Source of the DNA: Thalassobacterium maritimum
GTDB taxonomy: Bacteria; Verrucomicrobiota; Verrucomicrobiia; Opitutales; Coraliomargaritaceae
Direction of reading: 5' to 3'
DNA length: 64,000 bases
Assembly (NCBI RefSeq): GCF_031127805.1
Contig: NZ_JARXHW010000002.1
Coordinates: 149,227-213,226, forward strand
A program made the position numbers and the translations under genes. Positions 51,202-60,093 of this stretch are shown piece after piece (within the stretch, counting starts at the first letter, position 1; each line of letters begins with the position of its first letter). The notes below the pieces were generated by a model. The model ran no database searches and was not told the origin of the DNA. It saw nothing but the letters and a program-made list of their open reading frames with translations.

Positions 51202-52293
51202 ATGAAGAAGACTTTTGATGCCCTGGACCGTGCGCTGCCGCACATACAAGATTTGCACGCCTACGTGCCCGGCGAACAGCCACAAGGGGAGGGCTGGGTG
51301 AAGCTTAATACCAATGAAAACCCGTATGCGCCTTCACCGAAGGTGGCCGATGCGATTGCTGCCCAGCTTGCGGATCTACGTAAGTATCCAGAGCCGGTCA
51401 GTGCCAAATTACGTGCAGCGATTGGCCAGCGCTTTGGGCTGGAGCAGGCCAATGTCATTATTGGCAACGGCTCTGATAATATCCTGGATTTGATCACCCG
51501 CTGCTTTGCTTCGGCTCCGGGCGCAGGGCACACTGTGCCGAGTTATTCACTCTATCCTGTGGTGGCCGGCATGTCGGGGCAGGGCCTATTGGATGTCTAT
51601 TTTGATCGTTCCATGCAGCTGGATGTCGACGCGATGGCAGCGACACAGGCAAAAGTCTTCTTTCTGACCAATCCCAACGCGCCGACAGGTGTCGCTTTTC
51701 CACTGTCGCAGATCGAAGCAGCCCTTCAGGCGATTGATGGCCTCTTAGTCGTGGACGAAGCCTATGTCGATTTCGGCGGCGAGTCCGCGGTCACGCTGCT
51801 CAAGGATTATGAAAATCTGGTGGTGGTGCGTACCTTTTCCAAGTCCTACGGCCTCGCCGGCATGCGTGTCGGTTTCGCCATGGCTGCGGCGCCGATCATT
51901 GGTATACTCGACCGCGTGCGCGATGCCTATAATCTCGATCGCATCGCACAAGCCGCCGCCTTGGCTGCTTTCGAGGATGTCGATTACTTCGAAGTGCAGC
52001 GCCAGAAGGTGATGGCCACCCGCGAAGCGACGCGTGCACAGTTGGATGCCTATGGTTGGTTCACCTATCCCTCCGCGACCAATTTCCTATTTACCGAGCC
52101 TAAAAACGCCGCCGGAGAGTCCAGCGCCGAAGTGGCCGCGGATCTGTTCGAGCATCTCAAATCACAGCGCGTGCTCGTGCGCTATTTCCCCTCGCATCCT
52201 TTAACTTGCGCTTTCATTCGAGTCAGCATAGGAACAGATGCAGAAATGAAGGCATTCTTAACCGCCGTCGAATCATGGCCGAACCACGCATAG
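51202..52293 (+). CDS. hisC: Histidinol-phosphate aminotransferase
   Basis: A 363-residue fold-type I PLP enzyme. NTNENPYAPSP, ANVIIGNGSDNILDLI, FFLTNPNAPTGV, VDEAYVDFGG and the PLP Lys in RTFSKSYGLAGMRVG are all present. It ends with RVSIGTDAEM. Its last 19 bp overlap hisB. Monomer of the histidine pathway. Confidence 0.95.
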   Translation: MKKTFDALDRALPHIQDLHAYVPGEQPQGEGWVKLNTNENPYAPSPKVADAIAAQLADLRKYPEPVSAKLRAAIGQRFGLEQANVIIGNGSDNILDLITRCFASAPGAGHTVPSYSLYPVVAGMSGQGLLDVYFDRSMQLDVDAMAATQAKVFFLTNPNAPTGVAFPLSQIEAALQAIDGLLVVDEAYVDFGGESAVTLLKDYENLVVVRTFSKSYGLAGMRVGFAMAAAPIIGILDRVRDAYNLDRIAQAAALAAFEDVDYFEVQRQKVMATREATRAQLDAYGWFTYPSATNFLFTEPKNAAGESSAEVAADLFEHLKSQRVLVRYFPSHPLTCAFIRVSIGTDAEMKAFLTAVESWPNHA

Positions 52294-52877
52294 CACAACT
52301 CACCCGCAACACGAAAGAGACTCAGATCCAAATGGAGCTGAATGTCGATGGCTCCGGCGTATCAGAAATTGATACCGGGATCCCGTTTTTCGATCACATG
52401 CTCACGCTCTTTGCCAAGCACGGGCTCTTCGATCTCAAGGTCAAAGCCACTGGCGATCTTGATGTGGACTACCACCACATGGTAGAAGATACGGGCATCG
52501 TGCTGGGGCAGCTCGTCAAAAAGGCACTCGGCGACAAGCGCGGCATTCGCCGCTACGGTTTCTTCCTCTTGCCGATGGACGAGTCGCTCGCGCGTGTCGT
52601 GCTGGATCTTTCCAATCGCCAGGCCTTCGTCTATAAGGTTACCTATCAATTCCCAATGGTGCGCGATTTCAATATCGTGCTCGTCAAAGAGTTTTTCCAA
52701 GCCTTTGCCAACGAGGCTGCCTGCAACCTGCATATCAACCTAGAGTATGGCGAAGAGCCGCATCACATCGCCGAGGCTATTTTTAAAGCCTTTGCACGCG
52801 CGCTCGATGTCGCGACTTCGGTCGACCCCCGCATGGCCGACGCCCTGCCCAGCACCAAAGGTACGCTCTCTATATAG
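52275..52877 (+). CDS. hisB: Imidazoleglycerol-phosphate dehydratase
   Basis: A 200-residue monofunctional HisB. Motifs are TGIPFFDHMLTLFAKHGLFDL, DYHHMVEDTGIVLGQ with metal His residues, and NLEYGEEPHHIAEAIFKAFARAL. The start overlaps hisC; the ATG at 52275 gives MAEPRIAQLTRNTKET, typical of the family. Ends in a partly repeated intergenic region. Confidence 0.96.
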   Translation: MAEPRIAQLTRNTKETQIQMELNVDGSGVSEIDTGIPFFDHMLTLFAKHGLFDLKVKATGDLDVDYHHMVEDTGIVLGQLVKKALGDKRGIRRYGFFLLPMDESLARVVLDLSNRQAFVYKVTYQFPMVRDFNIVLVKEFFQAFANEAACNLHINLEYGEEPHHIAEAIFKAFARALDVATSVDPRMADALPSTKGTLSI

Positions 52878-52919
52878 GCCGTACGTATTTCGGTAATACC
52901 AGGGCAAGCGACTTCTTTT

Positions 52920-53080
52920 CCGTAGGATGACGGCGAAGCCGTTGTTTGCGTCGTGTTTGCTTGGATGTTTTTGAGTGCTCCGTCGTCTACACGGGCGGTT
53001 CGCCCGCGTTCTACATTTTCAGGCTGATGTAGTGTCTGGCATTCCGTAGCACGACGGCGAAGCCGTTGTTTGCGTCGTGT
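52920..53080. repeat. Two dispersed repeat copies with an intervening GC hairpin
   Basis: CCGTAG.A.GACGGCGAAGCC... followed by GTTGTTTGCGTCGTGT occurs at 52920-52956 and 53044-53080. Between them lies CGGGCGGTTCGCCCG (52993-53007), a compact hairpin. The whole looks like a REP-type element typical of non-coding gaps in this lineage. Confidence 0.7.
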
Positions 53081-53095
53081 GTCGCGTCGTTGCAC

Positions 53096-53128
53096 AAAAA
53101 AAGCCCTAAGTCGTTAAACTTAGGGCTT
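53096..53128 (-). terminator. Terminator of the tRNA-Lys/Thr unit
   Basis: AAGCCCTAAG (53101-53110) pairs with CTTAGGGCTT (53119-53128); the minus strand then runs into T7. It ends transcription of the two tRNAs. Confidence 0.92.
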
Positions 53129-53133
53129 TCAAA

Positions 53134-53209
<76 letters not shown>

Positions 53210-53229
53210 CTGGTATAAAAAACTGTGCC

Positions 53230-53302
<73 letters not shown>

Positions 53303-53391
53303 AGGTGTGTCAGTGACGTTAATCGCTAACGAAGATGCGGAGACTGTTGCTGAAGTTCGGTCTGTCAAGCCATCGATTCATTTTTTTTAAT

Positions 53392-53940
53392 TTATTTTTC
53401 CGAACCGGGTTCAGGGGGTCTGGGGCCCTTGGGTGGCTTGCCGGGAGTTGGCAGGAATCCTTGCTCTTTAAATAAATTGATGCGTTCTTCCTCAGGGGTG
53501 TCGTGCAGCTTTTTGCGCCAGTTGCGACGTTCTTCGGAGCTCATTTCTAGCCAGCGTTGATGCATGGCGTCACGTGTTTCGGGATCGATTGAATCGAAAT
53601 GTTTCCGCATGGCTTCGAGTCGCTCGGGTCTCATCTTGTCGAGTTTGCTGATGCGTTCGCGTAAGAGTGCCTTTTCCTCTGGAGTCATGCGCTCTATGCG
53701 CTCGATGGTTTGGCGTAATGCGGTGAGTTCTTTTTGCTCCATCTTTAGTAGATGGTGCAACATGCGGGTTTCGTTTTGTCGATCTTGTGGGGGGCGTGGC
53801 CCCGCCTGTGGGCTTGGCTCCGTATTTGCTGGCGGGTTCTCTAATGCATCTGCGGCTGCGGCGGCTGCATCTGCTGGGGCCGCGTTGAGGGGGGCGAGGC
53901 AGATGAGTGTGAGTGCGAGGAGTGTGCTGACTGTTTTCAT
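53392..53940 (-). CDS. Exported DUF3106/CpxP-like helical protein
   Basis: A 182-residue exported protein (signal TLLALTLICLAPLNAA). The mature part is helical and charged with repeats of MTPEEKALLRERI, MSSEERRNWRKKL and DTPEEERINLFKEQG, like DUF3106 and CpxP-type periplasmic proteins. It is the last gene of an ECF sigma operon (sigma, transmembrane anti-sigma-like, this). A stress-feedback role is inferred. Confidence 0.75.
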   Translation of the reverse strand: MKTVSTLLALTLICLAPLNAAPADAAAAAADALENPPANTEPSPQAGPRPPQDRQNETRMLHHLLKMEQKELTALRQTIERIERMTPEEKALLRERISKLDKMRPERLEAMRKHFDSIDPETRDAMHQRWLEMSSEERRNWRKKLHDTPEEERINLFKEQGFLPTPGKPPKGPRPPEPGSEK

Positions 53941-53943
53941 TGT

Positions 53944-54378
53944 TTAGATCTCCAAGTAAAGTGCATCGAGTGTGCTGAGTAGGTTCTGCGTGCCGAAGTC
54001 GGTGGTGCTGAGCGTGGCTAGATTTGCTAGGCTTTCTTCCAGCATGAAGATTTCTTGTGCTTCGGCGGCGTTGATGGCTGCTGCGCTGGTGCTTTGGCTG
54101 TTGTTGGCTGTTGTCGAGCTTGCGTGGCCATTGATGGCTTGGGCATCTGGTTTGATTTGCAGTAGGCTGAAGGTGAGCGCTACGGCAGCCGCCAGTGGGA
54201 GTGCGAATTTAATCAGTTTGCTGTAGGGCTGTTGCGGCGCTTGTTGGGTGCTCGCGTGTTCGGCATCCGCCTGCGCGAGTACGCGTGCAGCGAAATCGTC
54301 GCTGGGTTTCAGCGGGCGGCTGGCGAGTAGTGCGTCAATCTTTTGATCGAGCGGGTCGCTGTGGTGGTTCGGTTTCAT
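53944..54378 (-). CDS. Membrane anti-sigma factor-like protein
   Basis: A 144-residue protein with one membrane segment (about residues 54-73, KFALPLAAAVALTFSLL). The N-terminus is acidic/helical (QKIDALLASRPLKPSDDFAARVL), a place for sigma binding. The gene follows the ECF sigma gene by 64 bp and precedes the periplasmic helical protein by 3 bp. The anti-sigma role is inferred from layout, as no zinc anti-sigma Cys/His motif is present. Confidence 0.65.
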   Translation of the reverse strand: MKPNHHSDPLDQKIDALLASRPLKPSDDFAARVLAQADAEHASTQQAPQQPYSKLIKFALPLAAAVALTFSLLQIKPDAQAINGHASSTTANNSQSTSAAAINAAEAQEIFMLEESLANLATLSTTDFGTQNLLSTLDALYLEI

Positions 54379-54442
54379 GGTGTTGCGGGAGCTTGCTTAA
54401 ATTTTCTGACTTTGTTTTTGAATCCTTAATCTTATATCAAAA

Positions 54443-55081
54443 TTACACGAGACTCTTCAATTCTTGGCGTAAATGGGTGCGTGCGCGGTGGATCCAGGTT
54501 TTGACGGCGCTCACACTGGCGTCGAGTGCTTGTGCGATCTCGTCGTAGCTAAGGCCTTGTTGTTGTAGCATTAGAATGGCGTTGCGCTGATTTTCTGGCA
54601 GTGCGGCCAGTGCGCGGTGGAAGGCTTCTTCGATTTCGCGGCTTTGGTCGTTTTCTTCGGGTTGACTTTGCATGAAGTATTCGCCGGGGTCGACAAATTC
54701 AAGTGGACGACGGGCTTTTTTGCGGTAGCCGTCGATGAGGCGACGCCGGGCGAGGGTGAAGATGAAGGCGTTGAAGGTGCCCTGTGCTTGGTAACGTGTT
54801 GCTGCGCGATTGAGCTCGATGAAGGTCTCCTGTGCGAGATCTTCGGCATCGGCACGATTACCAGTGGCGCGGTAGAAAAAGTTAATGAGGCGTGTTTGCC
54901 AGCGTTCGACGATTTGGGCAAAGGCGGCGCGGTCGCCATTGGCAAGCGCGCGCAGGCATGCGCTGTCGATATCTTCTATGGGCTGGCTGGGGGCTGTTGA
55001 AGTGGTATGCATATCCCGAGAGCGTGGGGTGAATTGCTCGACCCATGCGGACGGTTTGAAATTTGTAAGAGTTGAGGCCAT
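54443..55081 (-). CDS. ECF RNA polymerase sigma factor
   Basis: A sigma-70 family group 4 factor of 189-212 residues. Region 2: FAQIVERWQTRLINFFYRATGN, then ADAEDLAQETFIELNRA and FNAFIFTLARRRLIDGYRKK. Region 4: LSYDEIAQALDASVSAVKTWIHRARTHLRQEL. The start may be ATG 55012 (MHTTST) rather than 55081. It heads the operon with the anti-sigma-like and DUF3106-like genes. Confidence 0.92.
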   Translation of the reverse strand: MASTLTNFKPSAWVEQFTPRSRDMHTTSTAPSQPIEDIDSACLRALANGDRAAFAQIVERWQTRLINFFYRATGNRADAEDLAQETFIELNRAATRYQAQGTFNAFIFTLARRRLIDGYRKKARRPLEFVDPGEYFMQSQPEENDQSREIEEAFHRALAALPENQRNAILMLQQQGLSYDEIAQALDASVSAVKTWIHRARTHLRQELKSLV

Positions 55082-55261
55082 GTGTAGAGATTAAATCGAG
55101 CCTGCTCTTAAAAAGTTGCAGTGAATTTTGTGGCAGTTTTTTGCCTTGAATGCGCTATGCTTTTATAAATCAGTTGGATGCGGTTTTGCGAGCGAGTTTT
55201 GTCGAAATTTGTTTACTAAAAGTGCATCGTTGCTTTGCTTGCGGCCTGAGATTTGCTCTCA

Positions 55262-55336
55262 CCACTAAATATGTTCGAAAACAACTTTCTTACTAGATAT
55301 AGGGGTGCTTCTGCGCAATTTTACGATATATTGTGT
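55262..55336 (+). promoter_or_regulatory. Three tandem NrdR-like boxes upstream of nrdB
   Basis: Against the NrdR consensus ACACWATATATWGTGT, the 16-mers at 55262-55277, 55290-55305 and 55321-55336 match at about 10, 11 and 13 positions. The best is TTACGATATATTGTGT. Centre spacings are 28 and 31 bp, near three helical turns, as in known paired boxes. They lie 190-260 bp upstream of nrdB, in a 443-bp gap (55082-55524) that contains no gene. This suggests repression of nrdBA by NrdR. Confidence 0.6.
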
Positions 55337-55524
55337 CCTTTGTTGACAGGATCGATTTCAATTCCCATGCTCCGCGCTTCATTTTAGCGCCGTCCATTAG
55401 CTCGGAGGCACTATCTTGCTAGCTTTCAACACCTTCAGTTCTGGCGTCAGCTTTTTTCCGCTCTGGGCGGTTTCGCAAGCGCACATTTTTTTAATTTATT
55501 CTCTACACCTACGCATACTTATCC

Positions 55525-56607
55525 ATGGAAAAAACCTACACAATCGGTGATAAAACCTTCGTCCTTGACCAAGCCAAAGCTGAAGAAGCTTTTGCGGCCA
55601 AAAAGATCATCAATGGTAAGGACACGATGTTCTTTAATATCCTGCCGCTCAAATACCAGTGGGCCTACGATCTGTACAAGACGATGAAGAATAATCACTG
55701 GGAGCCGGAGGACATTCCTATGCAGAAGGATGTAGAGCTCTGGCGCAGTAGTGAGCTCTCCGATGCCGAGCGCTGGATCATTAAGATGGCGATCGGCTAC
55801 TTTTCTGCGGCCGAAGGCATTGTCGGGGACAATGTGCAGCACGTCACGCGCGAGTTGGTCACCGCTCCAGAGCTCAAGCTCTTGCTCGGCCGCCACGCCC
55901 ATGAAGAAAATATCCACGCCGACTCCTTGGTCTATATGATCAGCTCGCTCGGAATCAACCCGCACGAGTGTGAGGCGATGTTCGAAGACATTCCCACCAT
56001 CGAGAAAAAGACTAATTTCGTGGTCAGCAATTCGCGCGCGCTGCGTCGCGACATGGATTTGACCACCACCGAGGATAAGCAGGCTTTCACTAAAAACCTC
56101 TTCCTCTTTGGGCAATGCATGGAAGGCACGCAGTTCTACGGTCTTTTCGGCATGGTGCTCTCGCTCTATCGTCAGAACAAGTTCCCTGGTATCGGCCAAA
56201 TGTTCCGCTACACCCTGCGCGATGAGTCCAACCACATCGAAGTATTCCGCAACTTGATCATGGACCTGATCGAAGAGAATGAGGACGTTTGGACCCCCGA
56301 GTTTAAGGAAGAGCTGCGCGACCTCATGCGTGAGGCCGTCTCGCTGGAAAAGGAATTTATTCGCGACTGCCTGCCTGTGAATTCAGTTGGCCTGAGCGCG
56401 GACGAGTTTTGCCAATATATTGATTACATCGCCGATCGCCGCCTAGAAGACGTGGGTCTTAAAGCGATTAGCTCCGGCACCGAGAACCCATTCCCGTGGT
56501 TGGCCGAAATGATGGATATTAAGAAGGAGCAAAACTTCTTCGAAGGCCGCGTCACCGAATACCAAAAGGCTTCCGCCCTCGGTTCGGTCGACGACGACGA
56601 GCTTTAG
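55525..56607 (+). CDS. nrdB: Ribonucleotide reductase beta subunit, class I lacking the radical Tyr
   Basis: A 360-residue class I small subunit. Dinuclear metal ligands are visible: Glu in FSAAEGI, EENIH (Glu, His), and Glu-x-His in ESNHIEVF. In E. coli R2, Glu115-x-x-His118 is followed three residues later by Tyr122; here EENIH-A-D-S-L puts Leu at that position. R2 proteins without this Tyr (subclasses Ic and Id) use Mn/Fe or Mn/Mn cofactors. The C-terminus GSVDDDEL is acidic, for docking to NrdA. The order is nrdB then nrdA. Confidence 0.95.
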   Translation: MEKTYTIGDKTFVLDQAKAEEAFAAKKIINGKDTMFFNILPLKYQWAYDLYKTMKNNHWEPEDIPMQKDVELWRSSELSDAERWIIKMAIGYFSAAEGIVGDNVQHVTRELVTAPELKLLLGRHAHEENIHADSLVYMISSLGINPHECEAMFEDIPTIEKKTNFVVSNSRALRRDMDLTTTEDKQAFTKNLFLFGQCMEGTQFYGLFGMVLSLYRQNKFPGIGQMFRYTLRDESNHIEVFRNLIMDLIEENEDVWTPEFKEELRDLMREAVSLEKEFIRDCLPVNSVGLSADEFCQYIDYIADRRLEDVGLKAISSGTENPFPWLAEMMDIKKEQNFFEGRVTEYQKASALGSVDDDEL

Positions 56608-56734
56608 TCTTCCTTCCTGAATAGGAAATTCTACTACACAGGGCGCGCTCTGCCGTGCGCTCTGTTTCCCCTATACCACTTGGCACACTTCCGGGCCTCA
56701 CCACGCCTGCTCATCTCTACACAGACACTATTTC

Positions 56735-59700
56735 ATGATACATAAACTCTCCTTCGAAGAAGACCTGGAGCTTAAGCGCTTCGCCTCCACTCCTAAAGAA
56801 AAGAAGCCTCGTTTCGAATGGGCTACCGTGCTCGGCGAGGACCGTCTGCAACGCCCGGAAATCAAAGTGGATGCCGGCGGCTCGGAGCGTGATTTCGATC
56901 TCGCCGAGATTGCCGATACCATTGGTAACGCGCTGACCGACCTGTTGCTCTCGCGTCAGGAAGATGAAATTTTCACGGAAGTGAACCGCAAGTTTGTGGC
57001 CAACGTCGCCAAGAGCGTCGGCTCCGTGCTGGCCACTTCGATCGAGCAGGGCAGGGCGCTCAAGCTCTCCACTCACGACGTGCACTTGCTGATTGAAAAG
57101 GCGCTGATCGAAAACGACGCGCACGATGTGGCCCGCAGCCTCATGTTTGGGCGCAATACCTCCGCGCAGAATGTCGAGCGCGAGCCCGTATCCATCCGCT
57201 TGATCCGTCGTAATGGTCAAGTGGTGCCCTGGAGCGAAGCCAAGATCGAGATCGCAGTGCGCAAGTCCTTCCTAGCTTTGCACCTCGATTCCGAGCCAGC
57301 CGTCGAGATCGCCCGCGCGGTGACGGATCGCTTGGTCGCCAGTGGACAAGCTTTCATCAACATCGAAGACGTGCAAGACGCCGTGCAAGAGGAAATGATG
57401 CGTCAGGGCCACTTCAAGGTTGCCGAGTCCTACATTCTCTACCGTGCCCATCGCACGCGCGTTCGCGATGAAGAAGGCATTCCTGCCGTGCCTGAGTCGC
57501 AGCAAGAGTCCATGATCGTTGTCACCGAAGCCAACGGTGAGAGCACTTTCTGGGATGGCATCGACCTTAAGCGCCGCATTGACTACGCCACGATCGGACT
57601 CGATCTGAATATCACCTCCGACGTGATCGAAAAAGAGCTTCGCCGCTCGCTCTATCCCGAGATGAAGCGCGCCGATCTGCAAAAGACCATCATTCTCAAT
57701 GCCAAGAGCATGATCGAGAAGGATGCCGACTTCGCCAAATTCGCTGGCCGCATCCTGCTCACTTACATTTACGAAGAAGTTCTCGATTGGGAAATCGTTC
57801 GCGATGGTGTCGACAGCCTCAAGGAAGCACACCGCCGCGGCTTCAAGCCCTACTTGAAGCGCGCGATCGAGATCGATCGCGTCAATCCCAAGCTGCTCGA
57901 CTTCGATATCGATCAGATCGCGTCCTCACTCGATCCCTCCGCGGACTTGGATTTCGATTACCTCGGCGTGCAGACCATGTACGACCGCTACCTGATCGTC
58001 GATAAGACTGCCAAGCAGCACCGCCGCCTGGAAGTGCCACAATACTTCTGGATCCGCGTCGCCATGGGCCTCTTCCACCACGAGAAGGACGACCGCGAAG
58101 GCTACGCCCTGCGCCTCTACAATCTCTACAAGAGCCGCCGCTTCTGCTCCTCCACGCCCACACTCTTTAACTCCGGCACACTACACTCGCAGCTCTCGTC
58201 CTGCTACCTCTACAAGGTCGACGACAGCATCGAGTCCATCATGCACCGCGGCATCGCTGACAACGCCTTCCTCTCCAAGTGGGCCGGCGGTCTCGGTGGC
58301 TCCTGGACCGCAGTGCGCGGCACCGGCGGTTTCATCAAAGGCACCAACGGCGAATCACAAGGCGTCATCCCATTCCTTAAGTTGCACAACGACCAACTCG
58401 TCGCCGTCAACCAAGGTGGCAAACGTCGCGGCTCCGGTTGCGCCTACCTCGAAACATGGCACAACGACGTCGACGACTTCCTCGAGTTGCGTAAGAATAC
58501 CGGAGACGACCGTCGTCGTACCCACGACATGAATACGGCCAACTGGATTCCCGACCTATTCATGAAGCGCATGGAAGCCCGTCAGCATTGGACACTCTTC
58601 CGCTCCAACGAATGCCCCGACCTGCATGACCTCTACGGCAAAGCCTTCGAAGAGCGCTACTGCGAATACGAAGCCATGGCCGAGCGCGGCGAAATTTTCG
58701 GCCAGAAGCGCCCCGCGATTGACCTCTGGAAAGTCATGCTCCGCATGCTCTTCGAGACCGGTCACCCATGGATCACATTCAAAGATCCCTGCAACATTCG
58801 CAGCCCGCAAGACCACTGCGGCGTCATCCACAGCTCCAATCTCTGCACCGAGATCACGCTCAACACCAGCGCCGAAGAAACTGCCGTCTGTAACCTCGGC
58901 TCCGTCGTGCTCGACTCTCACCTCGACGCCGATGGCAACCTCGACCACGCCAAACTACGTGAGACGATTAGCATCGCCGTGCGTGCCTTGGACAACGTCA
59001 TCGACATCAACTTCTACCCAACCGAATCCGCCAAGACAGCCAACAGCCGTCACCGCCCGATCGGTCTCGGCGTCATGGGGCTGCAAAACGCACTCTATAA
59101 GAAAGACATCGCCTTCGCTTCCCCAGCCGCCGTTGAGTTCAACGACGAGTTCATGGAAGCCATCGCTTACTACGCCTACGAAGCCTCCTCCGAGCTCGCA
59201 GCCGAGCACGGCACCTACAGCACTTACAAAGGTTCCAAGTGGGACCGCGGCCTGATGCCACAAGACACCCTCGACCTGCTCGAACAAGAGCGCGGCGAAA
59301 AAGTCGAAGTGCCCCGCGCCGGCAAGATGGACTGGATGCCACTCCGTGAGAAGATCGCCAAGAACGGCATGCGCAACTCCAACGTCCTCGCCATCGCGCC
59401 CACAGCCACCATCTCGAACATCATGGGCACCACGCCCTGCATCGAGCCCACCTATAAGAACCTCTTCGTGAAGAGTAATCTCTCCGGCGACTTCATCGTG
59501 CTCAACAGCGAGCTCGTTCGCGACCTCAAGAAGCGTGGCCTCTGGACTGCGAACATGCTCGACCAAGTCAAATACTTCGACGGCGAGCTCGACTCCATCG
59601 AGGGCGTACCACAAGACCTGCGCGAAAAATACCGCACCGCCTTCGGCATCGAGTATAAATACTTCGTCGACGCCGCCGCCCGCCGCCAGAAATGGATCGA

Positions 59701-60007
59701 CCAATCCCAATCGGTCAACCTCTTCATCGCCTCGCCCGACATCAAGACACTGTCGCACATGTATCGCGACGCCTGGCGCAAAGGTCTCAAGACCACTTAC
59801 TACCTCCGCAGCCTAGGAGCTTCCAACATTGAGAAAGCCACCACCAGCGTGAAGAAAGAGGTGAGAGGACGCGCCGGCCAAGCCGCCACTTCGACAGGCT
59901 CAGGGCAGGCAGTCGCTGAGGGCAAGAAGGAGTTCACCGCAGCGGAAAAGAAAGCCTGCTCCCTCGAAGCCATGATGAACGGCGAAGAGTGCGAAGCCTG
60001 CCAATAA
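56735..60007 (+). CDS. nrdA: Ribonucleotide reductase alpha subunit with three ATP-cone-like regions
   Basis: A 1090-residue class I large subunit. Three ATP-cone-like regions precede the barrel at about residues 42-140, 152-245 (VSIRLIRRNGQVVPWSEAKI) and 262-345. The ten-stranded barrel has SSCYLY (first active Cys), SSNLCTEI and TAVCNLGSV, and GMRNSNVLAIAPTATISNI. The C-terminal redox tail ends CSLEAMM and CEACQ. Between barrel and tail is a repeat-derived linker (residues encoded at 59889-59910). Normal NrdA in E. coli is about 760 residues, the rest being allosteric cones. Confidence 0.96.
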   Translation: MIHKLSFEEDLELKRFASTPKEKKPRFEWATVLGEDRLQRPEIKVDAGGSERDFDLAEIADTIGNALTDLLLSRQEDEIFTEVNRKFVANVAKSVGSVLATSIEQGRALKLSTHDVHLLIEKALIENDAHDVARSLMFGRNTSAQNVEREPVSIRLIRRNGQVVPWSEAKIEIAVRKSFLALHLDSEPAVEIARAVTDRLVASGQAFINIEDVQDAVQEEMMRQGHFKVAESYILYRAHRTRVRDEEGIPAVPESQQESMIVVTEANGESTFWDGIDLKRRIDYATIGLDLNITSDVIEKELRRSLYPEMKRADLQKTIILNAKSMIEKDADFAKFAGRILLTYIYEEVLDWEIVRDGVDSLKEAHRRGFKPYLKRAIEIDRVNPKLLDFDIDQIASSLDPSADLDFDYLGVQTMYDRYLIVDKTAKQHRRLEVPQYFWIRVAMGLFHHEKDDREGYALRLYNLYKSRRFCSSTPTLFNSGTLHSQLSSCYLYKVDDSIESIMHRGIADNAFLSKWAGGLGGSWTAVRGTGGFIKGTNGESQGVIPFLKLHNDQLVAVNQGGKRRGSGCAYLETWHNDVDDFLELRKNTGDDRRRTHDMNTANWIPDLFMKRMEARQHWTLFRSNECPDLHDLYGKAFEERYCEYEAMAERGEIFGQKRPAIDLWKVMLRMLFETGHPWITFKDPCNIRSPQDHCGVIHSSNLCTEITLNTSAEETAVCNLGSVVLDSHLDADGNLDHAKLRETISIAVRALDNVIDINFYPTESAKTANSRHRPIGLGVMGLQNALYKKDIAFASPAAVEFNDEFMEAIAYYAYEASSELAAEHGTYSTYKGSKWDRGLMPQDTLDLLEQERGEKVEVPRAGKMDWMPLREKIAKNGMRNSNVLAIAPTATISNIMGTTPCIEPTYKNLFVKSNLSGDFIVLNSELVRDLKKRGLWTANMLDQVKYFDGELDSIEGVPQDLREKYRTAFGIEYKYFVDAAARRQKWIDQSQSVNLFIASPDIKTLSHMYRDAWRKGLKTTYYLRSLGASNIEKATTSVKKEVRGRAGQAATSTGSGQAVAEGKKEFTAAEKKACSLEAMMNGEECEACQ
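59889..59910 (+). repeat. REP-like sequence inserted in frame into nrdA
   Basis: The 22-bp segment centred on TTCGACAGGCTCAGGGC matches a widespread dispersed repeat known for TTCGAC(A)GGCTCAGG-type palindromes, which read as ACPEPVE on the other strand. It falls in the linker before the catalytic Cys tail and encodes a Thr/Ser/Gly/Gln stretch without breaking the frame. Confidence 0.65.
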
Positions 60008-60018
60008 ATTAACGACAA

Positions 60019-60045
60019 GGGCCGCCCAAGAGGGCGGCCCTTTTT
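60019..60045 (+). terminator. Terminator after nrdA
   Basis: GGGCCGCCC (60019-60027) and GGGCGGCCC (60032-60040) form a 9-bp stem with a 4-nt loop followed by five T residues. It also marks the edge of the AT-richer accessory island. Confidence 0.95.
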
Positions 60046-60093
60046 GCCTACAATCAGCACAGACCGATTATTAATTCTAATTCACATAAAACT

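Noticed and set aside
57272..59758. Large minus-strand frames inside nrdA
   Set aside because: They are antisense shadows of a gene with intact motifs in the plus frame.
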